Below are positions 1 to 12,797 of a stretch of DNA of 64,000 bases, one piece after another. The stretch lies in contig CP071495.1 in NCBI GenBank assembly GCA_017354895.1, positions 2,835,001 through 2,899,000 of the forward strand. Reading direction: 5' to 3'. The stretch's first letter is position 1, and every line of letters begins with the position of its first letter. The position numbers were made by a program, and so were the translations under genes. The stretch comes from Podospora comata (lineage: Eukaryota > Ascomycota > Sordariomycetes > Sordariales > Podosporaceae). Under the pieces are notes generated by a model. It was not told the origin of the DNA. It saw only the letters and a program-made list of their open reading frames with translations, and searched no databases.

Positions 1-80
1 GATGTCTAACCTTACCTCTATATCAAAATGGTTACTTTTTTCGGAACCTCAGCTAACACCTTCACCCGCACCCTATCCAG

Positions 81-1878
81 GATCTAGATTGCTTCTACGC
101 ACAGGCATGTAAATTTCTGGAAATCCTCTTATTATTCAATATCCTACCGCGTCGTCATACATAATAATAGACATTTAACCTTGCTCACATTTCATTCCGA
201 TCCGTCCCCTTTGCTTATTCTTGAACCAGCCCATTAACACAGTGTGCAAAAAACACAGTGCATCGAAAACGCCAACCCCCACCTCAAGTCTGTACCCCTC
301 GGCATCAAGCAAAAGTCCATCCTTGCCACGTGCAACTACGTCGCGAGAAAGCACGGGGTGAAGAAGCTGATGGGGATCCAGGAGGCCAAGAGGCTGTGTC
401 CCGACCTTGTCCTGGCAGACGGGGAGGACCTGTCACCTTTCAGGGATGTCTCCAAGCAGATTTACTCCCTGCTAAAGTCCTATTCTTGGAACGGGAGGGT
501 GGAGAGGTTGGGGTTGGATGAGGTTTTCTTGGATGTGACTGATGTCGTGGCTTACAACCTGGGGTTGGTGAATCATCACTGCTTGGAGGAGTCGTGGTTT
601 TGTCTGTCGAGGGAGGATCCGGAAAGGGGGTTTGCGTTTGATGCCCGGGAGGTGAAGGGGTGTGTCTGGCCTCCAGATTTTGTTTCTGACCGCGAAAATG
701 AGGGCACGGATAGCTTGAGGCTGAGGCTCCTCTTCGGCAGCCACCTCGCCTTTTACCTCCGCCAGCAGATGGAAGGTCTGGGGTATACTTCTGCTTGTGG
801 CATCTCCACCAACAAGCTCCTCGCCAAGCTAGCTGGCGATAGAAACAAGCCACGCAACCAGACCACCCTCCTCTCCTCCCACAGTCCCGTCCCATTCCTC
901 GACCCATTACCTCTTCGGAAAATCCCCGGCATTGGCGGCAAAACCATCACCGCCATGAAAAGCTTACTCAAAACCGACGACGACGACGACCTGACCGTTC
1001 ACAACGCCCGAACCAACCCGGCTGTCTCCCCTTTCGCTCTTGAACGGCTGTTGGCCGGTAGCGGTGGTGGTGGGGAGAAGGGTATAGGCCGGAAAGTATG
1101 GCTTTTGCTCCACGGGATTGACGGTTCAGAGGTCAAGCCGGCGAGGGATGTGCCGAGGCAGATAGGCATTGAGGATACCTATCGCGGTTTGACGCAGCTG
1201 TCGCAGGTCAGGGCGGGTTTGGTTCAGATTACTACCTCTCTGCTGCGGCGGATGCATGTTGATTTGTTGGATGATTTTGATGCGGTCACTCCACCTATAT
1301 CACCAGCACCAACTAGTGTGGGAAAGGGGAGGTGGCTGGCACAGCCAAAGACGCTGAGGTTGACAACCCGGCCGTATTATCCGCCGTCGGAGTGGGATAA
1401 GTTTGAGTATAACCACGGTCGGGTATCCAAATCGGTTGCGTTGCCTAGGTTCGTTTTTGATCTCAACATTGAGCCAGAGAGTATTGCGGAGAGGTTGGTT
1501 GAGGGGACGTTGATGCTATTGTTTCACAGTTTGAATCCGGACAAGAGTAAACTCTGCATCGGGCTGCTCAACGTCTGTGTCACCAACATGGATAGGGCGA
1601 AGGAAAGCAGCCGGGGAGGGGATATCATGGCTGCATTTCAGAGGCAGAGGGAGGTGGAGGAGATTAGGGGCGTTGCTTTTGCTGATGAACCCCCAGATGG
1701 GGAGGAAAAGGCCGAAGATACCAGTGACGACACCGAGGTGGAATGGGTCGAGGAGGAAGATGAGCAGGATGGAGTGAGGTGTCGGCTTTGTGGCTGTGTC
1801 ATTCCGGTTTTTGCGGTGGAGGCTCATGGGCGGTGGCATGAGCTGGATGAGGGTTGGGTTGAGCCGCAGGGTGGGTAA
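81..1878 (+). CDS. Y-family translesion DNA polymerase, iota type (5' partial)
   Basis: This is a low-fidelity DNA polymerase that copies past damaged bases in the nucleus. A 24-nt exon (81-104) encodes DLDCFYAQ, the first metal-binding and steric-gate motif of Y-family enzymes. The main exon (259-1878) continues with NPHLKSVPLGIKQK, TCNYVARKHGVKKLM, GEDLSPFR and RLGLDEVFLDVTD (catalytic Asp-Glu), then the thumb helix-hairpin-helix (KIPGIGGKT). These match polymerase iota better than eta or kappa. The intron (105-258) needs a GC donor (CAG|GCATGT) and ends ACACAG. A branch-like CTAAC near 52 and an AG at 79-80 put another intron before exon 81, so the start codon lies left of the window. The C-terminus has C-x2-C and H-x3-H spaced like a ubiquitin-binding zinc finger (about 1780-1840). 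It converges with the next gene. Confidence 0.86.
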
Positions 1879-2333
1879 AGGTAAAAACAGAGTAGATCTA
1901 CATTGTAGGGGTATATACTATGGCTCTGCCAATTTTTATGGGCAAGCGGTGAGGTCGGTGAGGCGAGGATGAAAATAGAATTGTTGGGGTAAGGCAATTG
2001 CGCCGCTGGGTAAGGGGTGGCATATCTTGGGATATATTCGCTCCGCTCTTACGACTGTGGAATGGGTCAAGAACTAGGGTTCAGTTCAACCATGCCATAC
2101 CTCTACCCTTGAACAACCATGGCACCATGATGGTGTGGGTGTGGATGCCCAGCCCACAGCTCCCTTTACTCGTCAAGAGTAATATATTGCTAATGACCAG
2201 TCTTGAACATAGGTATCCTGTCGTACACACTTAAGGTATCGTCTATCTTATGCCACGCCACGCCTCGCCCTCACCAGACAGTAATCATACACGTTATTTT
2301 TTGTTGCGCCCCCTCTCCCCTAATTTACACACC
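1879..2333. other. Convergent intergenic region
   Basis: This is the 3' flank of the polymerase (+) and of the TMEM135-like gene (-). I see no further gene. The part next to 2333 is C-rich because the adjacent minus-strand coding sequence is biased that way. Confidence 0.6.
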
Positions 2334-4256
2334 TCAATGATTCAACACCCCAGCCAACAACCCCCCCAGCACCCCCCTCACCCTCCCCCGATCCTCCAGC
2401 ACACAAGTAAAAACAACCCCCGTGCTCCCCGCAAACACCACCCGCTCCATCCACTCCTTTGTCTTTTCGTACTTCCTCGGCAGCAACGTAGCCATCGCCC
2501 TCGGAGCAACAAACAACCCCCCATCCTTCCTCCTCCCCACCTTCTCAATCAAAATGCTCCACCCGCAAAGCACACACCCCGTGCCCACACAAATCCCCCC
2601 ATCAATCATATTCCTTTCCTTAATCCCCTTCCCAATAATATGCGGCCCGATCCTCGTCCGGGCTAAGCACACCCCATAATAAAAAAGTGTGATAAACGTC
2701 CCCAAAAAGGTCGACGTCCTAGCAGCTGACAGAACCGCCCGTCTAAACGCCTTTTTGCTTGGGTTCCTCAAGGCGAGAAGCAGGGACAGCGGCAAGTAAG
2801 TCGTCATAGCCCACTTGAACGACCTGACAAAGCGGGAGAGGGCATGGTATTCACAGCTCGGTCCACAGCCCATGTGAACAATCTCACATGGAAAAGGGAT
2901 CGACCTGGCCGGATCACCCCACACTTCTGGCAGGTTGTAGTCTTTACACATCGACCCGAGCAACTCCGCTTGCCCCGTCTCCTCGCCGTAGCGGAGGGTG
3001 CCGTCGTGGCAACGCTTCAGGGCTTGGATCAGGCGGCTGTCTACCGCGGCGGCGGAGTCGATCCATTTGTTGTAGGCGCGGGGGAGGGAGGAGGGGTAGT
3101 AGAACCAGGACCACATTACCATTCCGGAAGAAAGGGCAAAGATGGCTGGGTCGGTGACGTTGGAGATGAGAGATTCGAGGCGGGTCCATTTATTGGATGC
3201 CTGGCGGCGCTGGCGGTGGAGGTTCCATGCTGTGCCGATTACCACGTCGATGGCGCGGGTGAGGGCGAAGAGGGTGAGGTCGAGGGTGCGGCCGGCGAGG
3301 GGGGTTTGGGTTGTGGTGCCGTCCAGGTTGGTGGTGGTGGTGGTGAAGGAGGAGGTGGGTTTGGATTGGAGGATGGCGAGGGAGAGGTAGGCTGAGGTGA
3401 AGGAGGCGATGAACCTTGCTAGCCTGTGTGTGATGTGTGTAAGTGGGAGTACTAGCTATGACGAGCAACAGATAGTGATAAAAGTGAACTTGCCTTCTTT
3501 TGGCAATGTCAGGTAGGTTCTTGGCGAGACGGTCAAATGCCGCTTTCAATGGCACCTAATGTGTTGACACCGGATCATTAGCTACGCTGGTGGTTGTATG
3601 AGAGGCTAGTTAGGTCGAGGCAAGGTAACATCTCCGAAATGTCTATGCATGTCTTGGAGAAAAAGGTGTGGTCACAATTCGAGGTGAGTGCAGGTTGCAT
3701 ATATGTTACACACCTCAAGCAACGTGCTTCCGCCTGCCAGCAGCGCACAGAATGTGGGGAACCTGTGCCAATCAAAACCGCCCTTGAGTGTGCGTATGAG
3801 CGACGCAAGGAATGTGTTGGTTGACTGCTGTTTTGTTGATGTTGATGATGCCTCTTGTTTTGGTGTGTCGTAGTGTTTCTTGAACAGGCGCGTCAGGTGC
3901 TGAATTAGCAGCGAGGCCAGTCTCGGTGCTACCGTACTTGCATAGCCCAAGAGGTAAGCCCGCACCAGCGGCCGGAGAATAGGGGGAATGCCGGCATCCC
4001 ATCCTCTCCTATGCTTCCATGGGGGTATGGATTGGATCAGTTGCGCCGCTGAGGATGGTGATGCCGCAGAAATAAGTGACGGAGACGGAGCTGCAGCGGG
4101 CGAAGCCGGCAGAGAGGATTTTGCTGGTGGTGCCATCCAGACGGCCGGTGTTTGGTGACTTTGGAAGATGAGATATCCGACACGGTACAGTGACACGCTG
4201 ACACCGAATATGGCCGGACTCGGTCTTACAACCACAGCGGCGGCAGTTTCAACCAA
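2334..4256 (-). CDS. TMEM135-like multi-pass membrane protein
   Basis: This is a predicted integral membrane protein of the TMEM135 family. Family members sit on mitochondria or peroxisomes in animals; the role in fungi is not settled. Exons on the minus strand are 4256-3714, 3555-3494 and 3423-2334, giving 564 aa. Family-like features are the segment GFDWHRFPTFCALLAGG, the block TLDLTLFALTRAIDVVIGTAW, a Cys/His-containing stretch (HMGCGPSCEYH) followed by RFVRSFKWAMTTYLPLSLLL, and a glycine-rich hydrophobic segment near the end (GGICVGTGCVLCGW). The first intron is GT-AG. The second (3493-3424, 70 nt) only keeps frame if its donor is GC (AAG|GCAAGT), a textbook GC-AG intron. The N-terminal 80 residues are Ala/Ser/Pro-rich with a possible signal anchor. 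The start is the first in-frame ATG. Confidence 0.8.
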
Positions 4257-6356
4257 ATGAAGGGCTCAAAGAACACAAGAAACTCGAGCTGAAAACCCCC
4301 CCTCCAAAAAAGTGATATTCAATGGCAAGATGTGGTAATACAGAAAGCTATTTTTTATTTTTTTTGCACATGAAGAACGTGTTTGAGCGTTGATGTAACG
4401 CTGGCAACCCGCCCTGAGGTCGAGCGTGTTCCCGTGAGCCTCGGTCGGTTGGCCGAACCCTACAAATACCGGTCACCACACGACCCCGCGGACGGACATG
4501 GCGGAACAGAGCGGGACGCAAAACGCTGACAACGGACGAGACTGCTCGGAAGGGTCTGTCAAAAATATGATTTGGTTCGGGATTCGAGCATCGCCCTGAT
4601 CCCTGTCGGCAGATCTCGCTGTGAAGGCATGACGCTGACCTGCAGCGTGATCTCGGCCCTGTGACCGTTTTGGGGGGGTGGCCTTGATGACAGGATTGAG
4701 CGCCCAGACGAGCTAGAGCGATGCTTCTCGAACGTTGCGTCTGAATCTCTGGAAAATAAGGACGGCAGAGATATCAACAAAGTACTGTATACTCTGAAGG
4801 ATGTGTGCGAGGTAATCTCTATCCCAGTTCTTGAAGATGGTTTGCAGAATAAGGTACAAGGGTTGAATGTGCGGTCAGCGAACTGGTAAAGGCCCGGTTG
4901 GAAGGGCTGCCAAGATGCGGAGGAGAACACTTCTGGAAACCATCGAGATCTACACTACTCCGTACCAATGTCTGAACTCGATGATAATCAGGCACGGATC
5001 CCGGAGCTACCAGCAGGGCGAGATGAGGACGGGCAATGCATTGCTCAGCTCGGACACCATGCTACCCACCCAAGAGGTGAATTTGGCCGTTGGGAATGCG
5101 ACTCCAGTCCGGGTGACCTCTGGTAACTGGTGACTGGTCTGATGGAGCATCTTGTTGTTGTTGTTCAGAAAATCTGAGAAAACGTTGCTGCCATCCAGCC
5201 AAGCCAAGACTCTTGGTGGTGAGCGTTAAGAAAAAAGACATGTGATTCTCTGTTTAAAGCATATGCTGTTTAATGGCGAATGCAAGTCATGCACGATTCA
5301 CATAGCAGATGAGACCTTGCCGGAAAAGGGAGCCCCGCAGCGGCCTCACTCCGGAAGGGGCTTAGCGCCATGAATCAAGCAAGCGATGCAGCACCCCGCC
5401 TGTCTTGGGATTCCCGAGGCTCCTTTTTCAATATTGAACTCCTGCACTATCTCCTCATCCCACGACACCCATCACACACACATTCTTGGTTGGTGGCAGC
5501 ATCACTTTTCCAACTACTTCCAGGTACTTGGTAAAAGGCTGAACTACTAGGTAACCCCAAATCAAATCCATCACACATAAGCACCTCGTCAGGTTTCCTT
5601 TTCCCGTCTTCCGTTTCCTGTGTTGAAAGTCTTCTTGTCAGCCTTGTAGTTGATTGCCTGGAAGTTCTGAATTTGTCATCGTTCGTTTTCTTTCCTTTCA
5701 ACAAAAGTTATTGCTTGGTTGCCCGTCTTTTACCACTTACTTCTCCCCTTGGCCTCGACCTCGACCTCGACCTCGACCTCGACTTCAACCTCGACCTCTC
5801 CCCTGATCACCCCCCTGTCCAGTCATCCCCGTCAGGACCCCAGCCCGTCGACGGGAACAGAGGGCCTCCCCACCCACCCCGGTTCTTTCCCCCGCACAAC
5901 GCTAGCGCCAGAGAGGTCTTCTGTGAAACTGGAGAAATACTTCCCTGCAGCTCTCCGTCTCCCTGTTTGCACGTCCTGAAGAACCCAGCTGGCCCTCTTA
6001 TTTTTTGCATGTGCCTCTTTCTTTTGGCTCCCCACTCGAACCACCATCACCACGAGCATTCTACTATCACGGCCGCCATCGGTGTCATCCGCCCACATTT
6101 CTAGCTCAACACTGCTACAGTGGTATTGCTATACTGCCTACGACGTGACGATTGCCCCTTTGCCACGGCTATACGCGAGCGACGTGTCTCGTTTACGTTC
6201 CAAGCTCCCAACAGCTAGCTATCCATCATCATCACCTCCACAGCTCAACGCCACTTCCCAACGGTTGATGGCAGCTTGCACCGAGACAGCAGTGCACAAT
6301 ACACAAGCTTCGAGGTCTTGACGCACACAGTCCTTTTTGCCTGACAGCTGGCGGAT
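4257..6356. other. Divergent intergenic region, TMEM135-like / bHLH
   Basis: These 2.1 kb separate two divergently transcribed genes and must hold both promoters. A T-rich run lies near 4350-4370. Pyrimidine-rich sequence with CTC/TCC runs from about 5400 to 6300 and probably forms the long 5' leader of the bHLH gene. No ORF here looks conserved. Confidence 0.5.
5754..5799 (+). repeat. Hexanucleotide CTCGAC repeat in bHLH leader
   Basis: Six or more tandem copies of the hexamer CTCGAC, the last ones imperfect, lie about 600 bp upstream of the bHLH start codon. The tract is polymorphism-prone. It probably lies in the promoter or 5' untranslated region. Confidence 0.8.
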
Positions 6357-7783
6357 ATGCTCCTGGCCCGGCGCCCGCACACGATGGGACCGACGCACCC
6401 CCCCGGCGGTCTTCTATTCGGCTGTAGGTGTTCAAGGAGCAAAAAAGAGTTGGATCATAGAATACTAATAGCCTGTTTCCAGACGACATTAACAATCCGA
6501 ACGGAGATCCCACACTAGACAATCCAGATCTGTTCGCCAATCCCGGTGGCCTCGAAATCTCAGGCCAAAGTCTTCTCGGTGAAGATGGCACTGATTATCT
6601 GCAATCATTCTTTGGAGTCTTCCAGAGCGACAATCCTGGAACATCATGGGGCGAGGGTTTAGGTCTGCACTCGGACCAATGGTCAGACGAACTGCTTGTC
6701 GGTCATGAGTTGAACTTTGGAGTGAACACCGACAACATGCTTTATCAGGAGCCCATGCAACAGTACAACTCGGCCCTTCCAATCCGTCCTCATTATGCAT
6801 CTCACGGCAGCAACAACTTTGCTCCCACCCCGATGGGCCAGCCATCGGCCGATGTCCTGAGTGCCGCAACAGCTCTGCTCCCGGCATCTGAGCAGCAGTC
6901 CCCCCGTACCAACTTGCAGTTCATGCCCTCTCACGGGATACCAATGCCCTTGCACCAAGATCCCAACAGCTTCAACATTTTCGCTTCAAATGCTGGACCA
7001 TCCCATTCTCAACAAGCGAGACCATCACGAACGGTGGAGGTCCTGTTTGGATCCGATCCAGGTTTCAGCAACGCCCAACATTTCGTTCCGAGGCACGAGA
7101 GAGAATCAACAGAACACATCGCCGCGAAGCAGCTGGCAACTTTGAGCTGCCTGCAACGAAACCACAGCAATGCTCCCACACGAGCACCCAGTCCTGAGCC
7201 GTGGGCAGCATCTCACCCTCCACAAACCACAACGAACGGGGTAATATCACCCCTAAAACTGAAGACGTCCGACCTTTCACCAAATCCACCACAAAGCGAC
7301 GGCTCATCGAGCGCCCTGAAAAAGCGCAGAAGAAGCGACAAGTCGACGGATTCGGACGACGAAGACGAGGAGCAAGAACGCTCTGTTATCCAAGAGACTC
7401 CGGTATCTGTTCCGTCACCACTTAGGTCCGCCTTGTCGCCGCCAACCGCCAAGAGGCGAAAGCCATCTATCGCCGCCTCTGCCGTCGAAGACGGCGCCAC
7501 TCCTCCAGCCAACGGGAAACGGAAAAAGTCAACAGCAGCCAAGCCCCCTCGAGAGAACCTGTCAGAGGCACAGAAGCGGGAGAATCACATCAAGAGCGAA
7601 CAGAAGCGCCGCAACATTATCAAGGATGGCTTTGCAAAGCTCAACCAAATCGTGCCGACAGTCATCAACCAGAATCTCAGCAAGGCTGGCGTCCTCATCG
7701 CGACACACGTGTGGATTGACCAGTTGGTGAAGGAGAACAAGGAGCTGGAAAAGCTGCTGGCTAGCGCTGGAGAAAAGGCCTAG
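6357..7783 (+). CDS. bHLH transcription factor (Ino4-like)
   Basis: This is a nuclear DNA-binding regulator. Exon 1 (6357-6423) is short, and exon 2 runs 6483-7783. The 59-nt intron has donor GTAGGT, an ACTAAT branch site and TTTCCAG. The joined frame gives FGYDINNPNGDP, continuous with an acidic, Asn/Gln-rich N-terminal half. A second ATG at 6384 is an alternative start; an in-frame stop precedes 6357. The C-terminal 75 residues form a basic helix-loop-helix: basic region around KRENHIKSEQKRRNIIKDGF, loop, then a second helix leading into a short leucine-rich extension. It most resembles Ino4/E-box-binding factors. A nuclear localisation-like stretch (KKRRRSDK) and an acidic run precede the domain. 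The regulated genes cannot be read from the sequence. Confidence 0.8.
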
Positions 7784-9411
7784 GACGACTTTTGGATATA
7801 CGAAACTTAATCATGGAAACTGGGCAACATTCAGCTTGTATTGAAAAGATGAGATTACACAAGTTCCAGAGGTCTGGCGTCAATGCATCGTGCTTTTCGC
7901 ACACCGCGGTCGACTTGCTGTTCCCTCCCGGCTGCCCACACCAACCGCAAATCAACACTATCCTCCCGACACCAACCTGAGTCAGGTTGGCAAATAAGGA
8001 ATCAGTCAACATTTACTGTTATTTATATTGCAAACTTTTATTCTGGACATATCGAGAGATTCTGGTCACATAAACTCAGCTTATACATGCGGGGCGCGAG
8101 GCGGGAGCTGATTTAAGGGGGGAAACCATATTTAGAGGAAGGGAGGGATAGAGATGATGAAGAATTACGATGTCGATGAACAATGTAGGAGAGGGAAAGA
8201 GGAAGAGAGAAATGCCAGCCCTAAAAGAGAAGGGAGTTACAGCACTTTTGATACCCTTTTTCTTGTATCTTTGAGCATATTGAGATTGTGGAAAGGGGGT
8301 TTGATACCGATGGAAGGATGAGATTCTAAGGTGGTGATGGGGGGAAGAAAATATCAAGTTAACTATAATACTGCTGCCCTACGATGGGGTGGTTGGAAAT
8401 GACTATGTTTTGACTTTGATATGCTGGTGATGATGTCAAATATTTGCTGAGGCAACTTGAGTGACCACACTACTGACCTCCTCAGAGGATTTGGGACTGG
8501 GTAATTCTCAACCTGGCTAGATACCCCCTGACCCAAGAACATCTATTTCACATTTGTCGATCTACAACGGATCGACCGGCACAACGGTTTATTACCGGAG
8601 CAGACGCAGGAGGACTGCAGTGTATCGTCCTTCGAGTATAGCTTAACCTCGGCTTCTGTTTACCTAACGTCTGGAGTTCCAGATCACCACCGCTCTGCAA
8701 GTCGCCGAATGGGGACATGTACAGGCGTCTCATTGTTTCACGGAACGTATTGAAGGGCCGGGCCGCTGTTTATTTTATTGCGGGGTGCAGGAGGAGTCAG
8801 AGTCAGATTGTTGACATATCTCTTGGGAAGACTAGGTAGGTAGTCATCCCGAGGGAGTGGGAGTCACGAAAATAGACCGGGAGGGGGAAATCGCCGAGGG
8901 GATATGTCGTTGAGAACTCCTGGCTTGGTAATACTTGCGAATAGTGATATCTCTGTAAACAAATTCAATTACGGGAAAACATACAGTGTGATGTTCCTTC
9001 CCCAGCTACCCACTCTGTGACATATGGATGCCAGCTTGCTTCTTGAATGTAGATAGGATAGGGAATGGGTTCCGCCGCATCCTATAACTCAATTATCCAA
9101 ACCGACTCTCTAAAATCCTGGTACTGCAAAGTGCGTTAGCGTGAGATGTGTAGAAACGCATCCTGAACCACGCCCGATATGCCATGTGAGTTAGTAAACA
9201 GATGAAACAGACATGACAAACAGTCAGAGACAATAGGTTTTCGTTGTAATCGGTCCTGTATCAGCCCTTTCATCTCGCCAGACTAATCCCATCATCAACA
9301 TGACAACCCCCAATCACACAAATACCCAAACCCAATTCCCATACTCCCAACGCCAAACCATTTCCCAACAATCCAACAATCCACCCCTCCACATCACCCA
9401 ACCCAGGCCAT
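7784..9411. other. Convergent intergenic region
   Basis: These 1.6 kb lie between the 3' ends of the bHLH gene and the esterase gene. I found no conserved ORF, tRNA or repeat. Short ORFs on both strands have no recognisable domain. Confidence 0.5.
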
Positions 9412-11751
9412 CTACAACTTCGCCCTCCCACCCTCCTCCCCCCTCCCCAACCCCTCACTCAACCCAACCCTCCTCCACCAAAACTCACAAGCCTCCCTCT
9501 CCAGCCTCGTCAAGCTCTCCACCTTGACCGGATACCCTTGCTTCCTCTCCTGTTGCGGCACACTCCTATCCCGCTCATTATTCCCCTCCCCAAAAACCAT
9601 CACCCTCCCCTTCCCCAAATCCTTCCACCACCCCTCCCGCTTCATCGGACTCTCAAACCTCGGCCATTGCACCCTCCTCCCCCTCGCAGCGTTAACATCC
9701 CCCCCCTTACTAGCCACAAACCCCGACCAAAAAGAAATCATCTCATCCGCCGTCCTGACCAACCCCGGCCTCTCATTCCCGTAACCCAAAAACTCCATAT
9801 CATGCGCCACAACAGGCGCTTCATCCCCGTGATTAGCGGCTCCAAAGACACCAGTAGCAGCATACCGATATACATAAACATTGGAAATCCCAGAAAGGGA
9901 CATGAAATGCGCTGATTGCAGAACGGGGCATATATAAGCGTAGTGGGAGTATGCCGTGTCCAATCTATTCCACTGAGCCCCCTTTCCATTAGGAACAGAG
10001 ACATACGGGCTGAGGGTCGGTTTCGTCACCGGGTCGGGGTACAATTCTTCCAATTTATCCAAATCAGCATCCTTCAACGTCGGGATCAAAGTCTTGAAAA
10101 AGGAGCGGAATTCAGAATTGGTGGAGGCGTCAGGGGGGATGAAGATTGTGCCTTCGTTTGTGTTGTACCCGGTGATGATCGGGATTTTGAGGTGGTGGCT
10201 GTTCTGCCAGGAGGAGATGGGGAGGTCGGGGATGATGTCTGGGAGGGTGTGGTTCGCGTGGGAGGAGTTGGAGTAGGGGTTTGGGCCGTCGATGACGGGT
10301 TGGAAGGGCCAGGTGACGCTGTCGACGTACTTGTCCCAGACGGCTTTGGAGCCGGCCACGATGGTTTTGAGGGGGAGGGTGCGAAGGTGGGGGAAAATTT
10401 CGGATTCGGGGATGTGGGCTGCGTTGATGGCGGTGAGGAACTCGCGGAATTGGATGAGGTGGCGGGGGTGGGTGGGATAGAAGACTGCGCGGGCGGTGGT
10501 GGCGCCGGATTCGAGGATGGCTTTGTGGAAGGGGGCTGGTCTGGGGGAGTTGGCGTAGTGCATGATGTGGTGGCCGATCTGATAATGTTAGTATCGTATG
10601 CTCAGACGAGATGGTAAGTGAGGACATACCGAATGGGCACCGGCACTGAGTCCCATGATGGTGACATTGTCCTTGTCACCACCAAAGGCACCGATGTTAT
10701 CTTGCACCCACTCCAAAAGCGCCTGCTGGTCTCTCAGCCCGAGATTCAAAATCCCTTCCCTAGCAGTAATATCGCTCGGTAGAAAGCCCAGCGCGCCCAC
10801 CCTGTAGTTGAAGTTCACAGCAACGATGTCGTGCTCCGCCCAGGCGACGAAACTGGCCATGTTCCTCTCAATGCCCTTTCCAGCATTGAACCCTCCTCCG
10901 TGGATATACACCACTACTGGCAGCTTTAGCTCGTTTCCGTCTTGACCCTTCCCACCTTTCCCCTTGATCAATCCAGCAGGCCTGTAGACATTCAGGTTTA
11001 GGCAATTCTCGCCCTGGCCTATATAGACCACCCCATCGTTGATCGGACAGAACTCTCCGTATCTCGTAGCTTGAAATGTTTCCTTCGATGGCTCTAGTGG
11101 CTGTGGTGGCCTGAATCTGTTTTGCCCTCCGGCCGTCTGAGCATAGGGGATGCCCCTGAATGCCTCCACCGATTTCTTGAATCTTGGCGCTTTGACGTTT
11201 GTCGTCCCGATGTAAATGCCCTGCTTCAACTCGACTGCCGGAGCCGTCGCTTTCACACCGCTGCCCTTCCCTGTTGCTTTCCCTGGTGATGCTGTTGGTT
11301 TCGTCATTCTGACCAGTGTTGTCGTCGTCACTGGCGGTAAAATGAAAGCAGGCAAGTCCCCCAAAGAAATCTTCGTCCCTTGCTGCCCGGGTCTCGATGT
11401 CCCCAGCCCAGCGCCTGAATGTGAATTCTTCAGTGAATATCCGTAACCGTGGCCATAGACTCTCAGATAGATCCACACCAACACTAACACAGCGAGCCCT
11501 GATATCCAAAGCGATAACCTGTTCCTGAAAAAGCCTCCTCTCGAATGGCCGTAAGAATATGATCTATGATTCGGTCGGACCAGGGGCCTCTGCTTTATAC
11601 CCATTCCTAATCCTCCTCCTCCTCCATGCGACGAGGTTCGGGTTCGGTGTTGTTGTTGGAGAAGAAGCTCCACCGTTGCACTTCTTCCAGACCGGGACCC
11701 GCCGCTGCCGCTGCTAAAATGCGGAGAAGCTTCGCGGTCCTTGGCGTACAT
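9412..11751 (-). CDS. Membrane-anchored type-B carboxylesterase
   Basis: This is an alpha/beta hydrolase of the carboxylesterase/cholinesterase family. Exon 1 (11751-10630) and exon 2 (10578-9412) are joined across a 51-nt intron (TCG|GTATGT ... ATTATCAG), giving 762 aa. The N-terminal 75 residues are basic and Ser/Gly-rich. One hydrophobic segment (LSLWISGLAVLVLVWIYL) follows, which predicts a type II anchor with the enzyme domain outside the cytosol. Hallmarks are AFRGIPYAQ, ENCLNLNVYRP (Asn where EDCL is usual), the oxyanion segment HGGGFNAG, nucleophile motif GLSAGAHS, NTNEGT (likely the acid residue) and NHGDE (likely the catalytic His). The substrate cannot be predicted. Transcription diverges from the NLR gene. 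Confidence 0.85.
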
Positions 11752-12797
11752 CTTGGTCGCCTGGGTGGCTGCGGAGCGGGAGAGTGGTAGAAAAAGGGTC
11801 TCTCGGCTATAATCTACCGGTGTATATCGTCATATCCATAGTATTTCCTTCTCTTTCGGGCTTCTGTGATCGTCGTTTCTTCTCCCGGTTTCTCGCAGGA
11901 CGCAGTAGTGTTTGAGTACAAAGGCTTGAGAGTAGGTTTGTGTAGCGGTGGTTAACGGTTTCCGGGTTCGGTCGCTCGGGGCAATTGGTCCAGCGGCTGT
12001 TGAGGTCGCACAGCGGTTTTTGGTGTCTGAGATTCGAGTTGGCGCAAACTCAAAATTTTGGAAGAATATTTGGGAAGGTGACCGTTTACATTGAGAACGA
12101 ACGACTTAAAATGAACGACTGGAGAGAGGACGAGGGCAAAGCCACGCTCGTCTGAACATCGTGACGGCGGCACGGACACAACCATCCTTATAGGTTTCAC
12201 CTCACTTTCGGATCCACGACGGCGAGGCTGCATATCAAACCCTTGACAATCGCCCAATTGAGCTGCATTATCGACATGTAACACGAGATATTCCTACCTC
12301 ACATCCCCTATCATCAGGCACGGAGACCCTTTGGGTCTAGACTCAGGCACATGTTGTGGTTACTGCGCCCGTCCGGTCTCCGGCTCGGACGATGGGGGTT
12401 GTTGGTTGTTGGTCTTTCGGTCTATGATTTATGGGCTTTGTAGACATTCCACATGGTATGTATAATCAACTCAAACCTGATGACGAAGTCTCCAAACAGA
12501 ATCAATCAAGCCCAGCCATAGTCACAAGGCAGACTTGAGGGCTTCCAAGTTGTTCGCATCAGGTGATTTGCACTTGTATCAAATCTCTAGACCTCTCACA
12601 TATAGGCGGACGACGGAGCGGCTGAGCATGAGCCACACCAATTCCAAGCGGCAGGCACCCACGATCTGACTGACTACCAGCTGGATAAGGCTCTGCGGAA
12701 GAAAGTGCATTTCCTTCTTCTATCAACTTTCTGAAAGCACATCAGTACATCTAATTAATACAGCATACATCTTCAACAGGGACGCGCTTGAACAATT
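11752..12797. other. Divergent intergenic region, esterase / NLR
   Basis: These 1.05 kb contain the promoters of the esterase (-) and the NLR (+). I found no ORF that looks real and no repeat. An AG preceded by CATCTTCAAC at about 12,770-12,780 could be the acceptor of a 5'-untranslated intron of the NLR, but this is not certain. Confidence 0.45.

Noticed and set aside
2844-3395. 183-aa plus-strand ORF
   Set aside because: It is antisense to the TMEM135-like coding exon and has no domain.
9916-10617. 233-aa plus-strand ORF
   Set aside because: It lies opposite the esterase exons and crosses the esterase intron; Gly/Val/Asp-rich composition is typical of antisense frames.
12340-12790. Possible extra upstream exon of the NLR
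   Set aside because: An acceptor-like AG exists, but no upstream frame shows conserved sequence, and the ATG at 12798 has an in-frame stop just before it.
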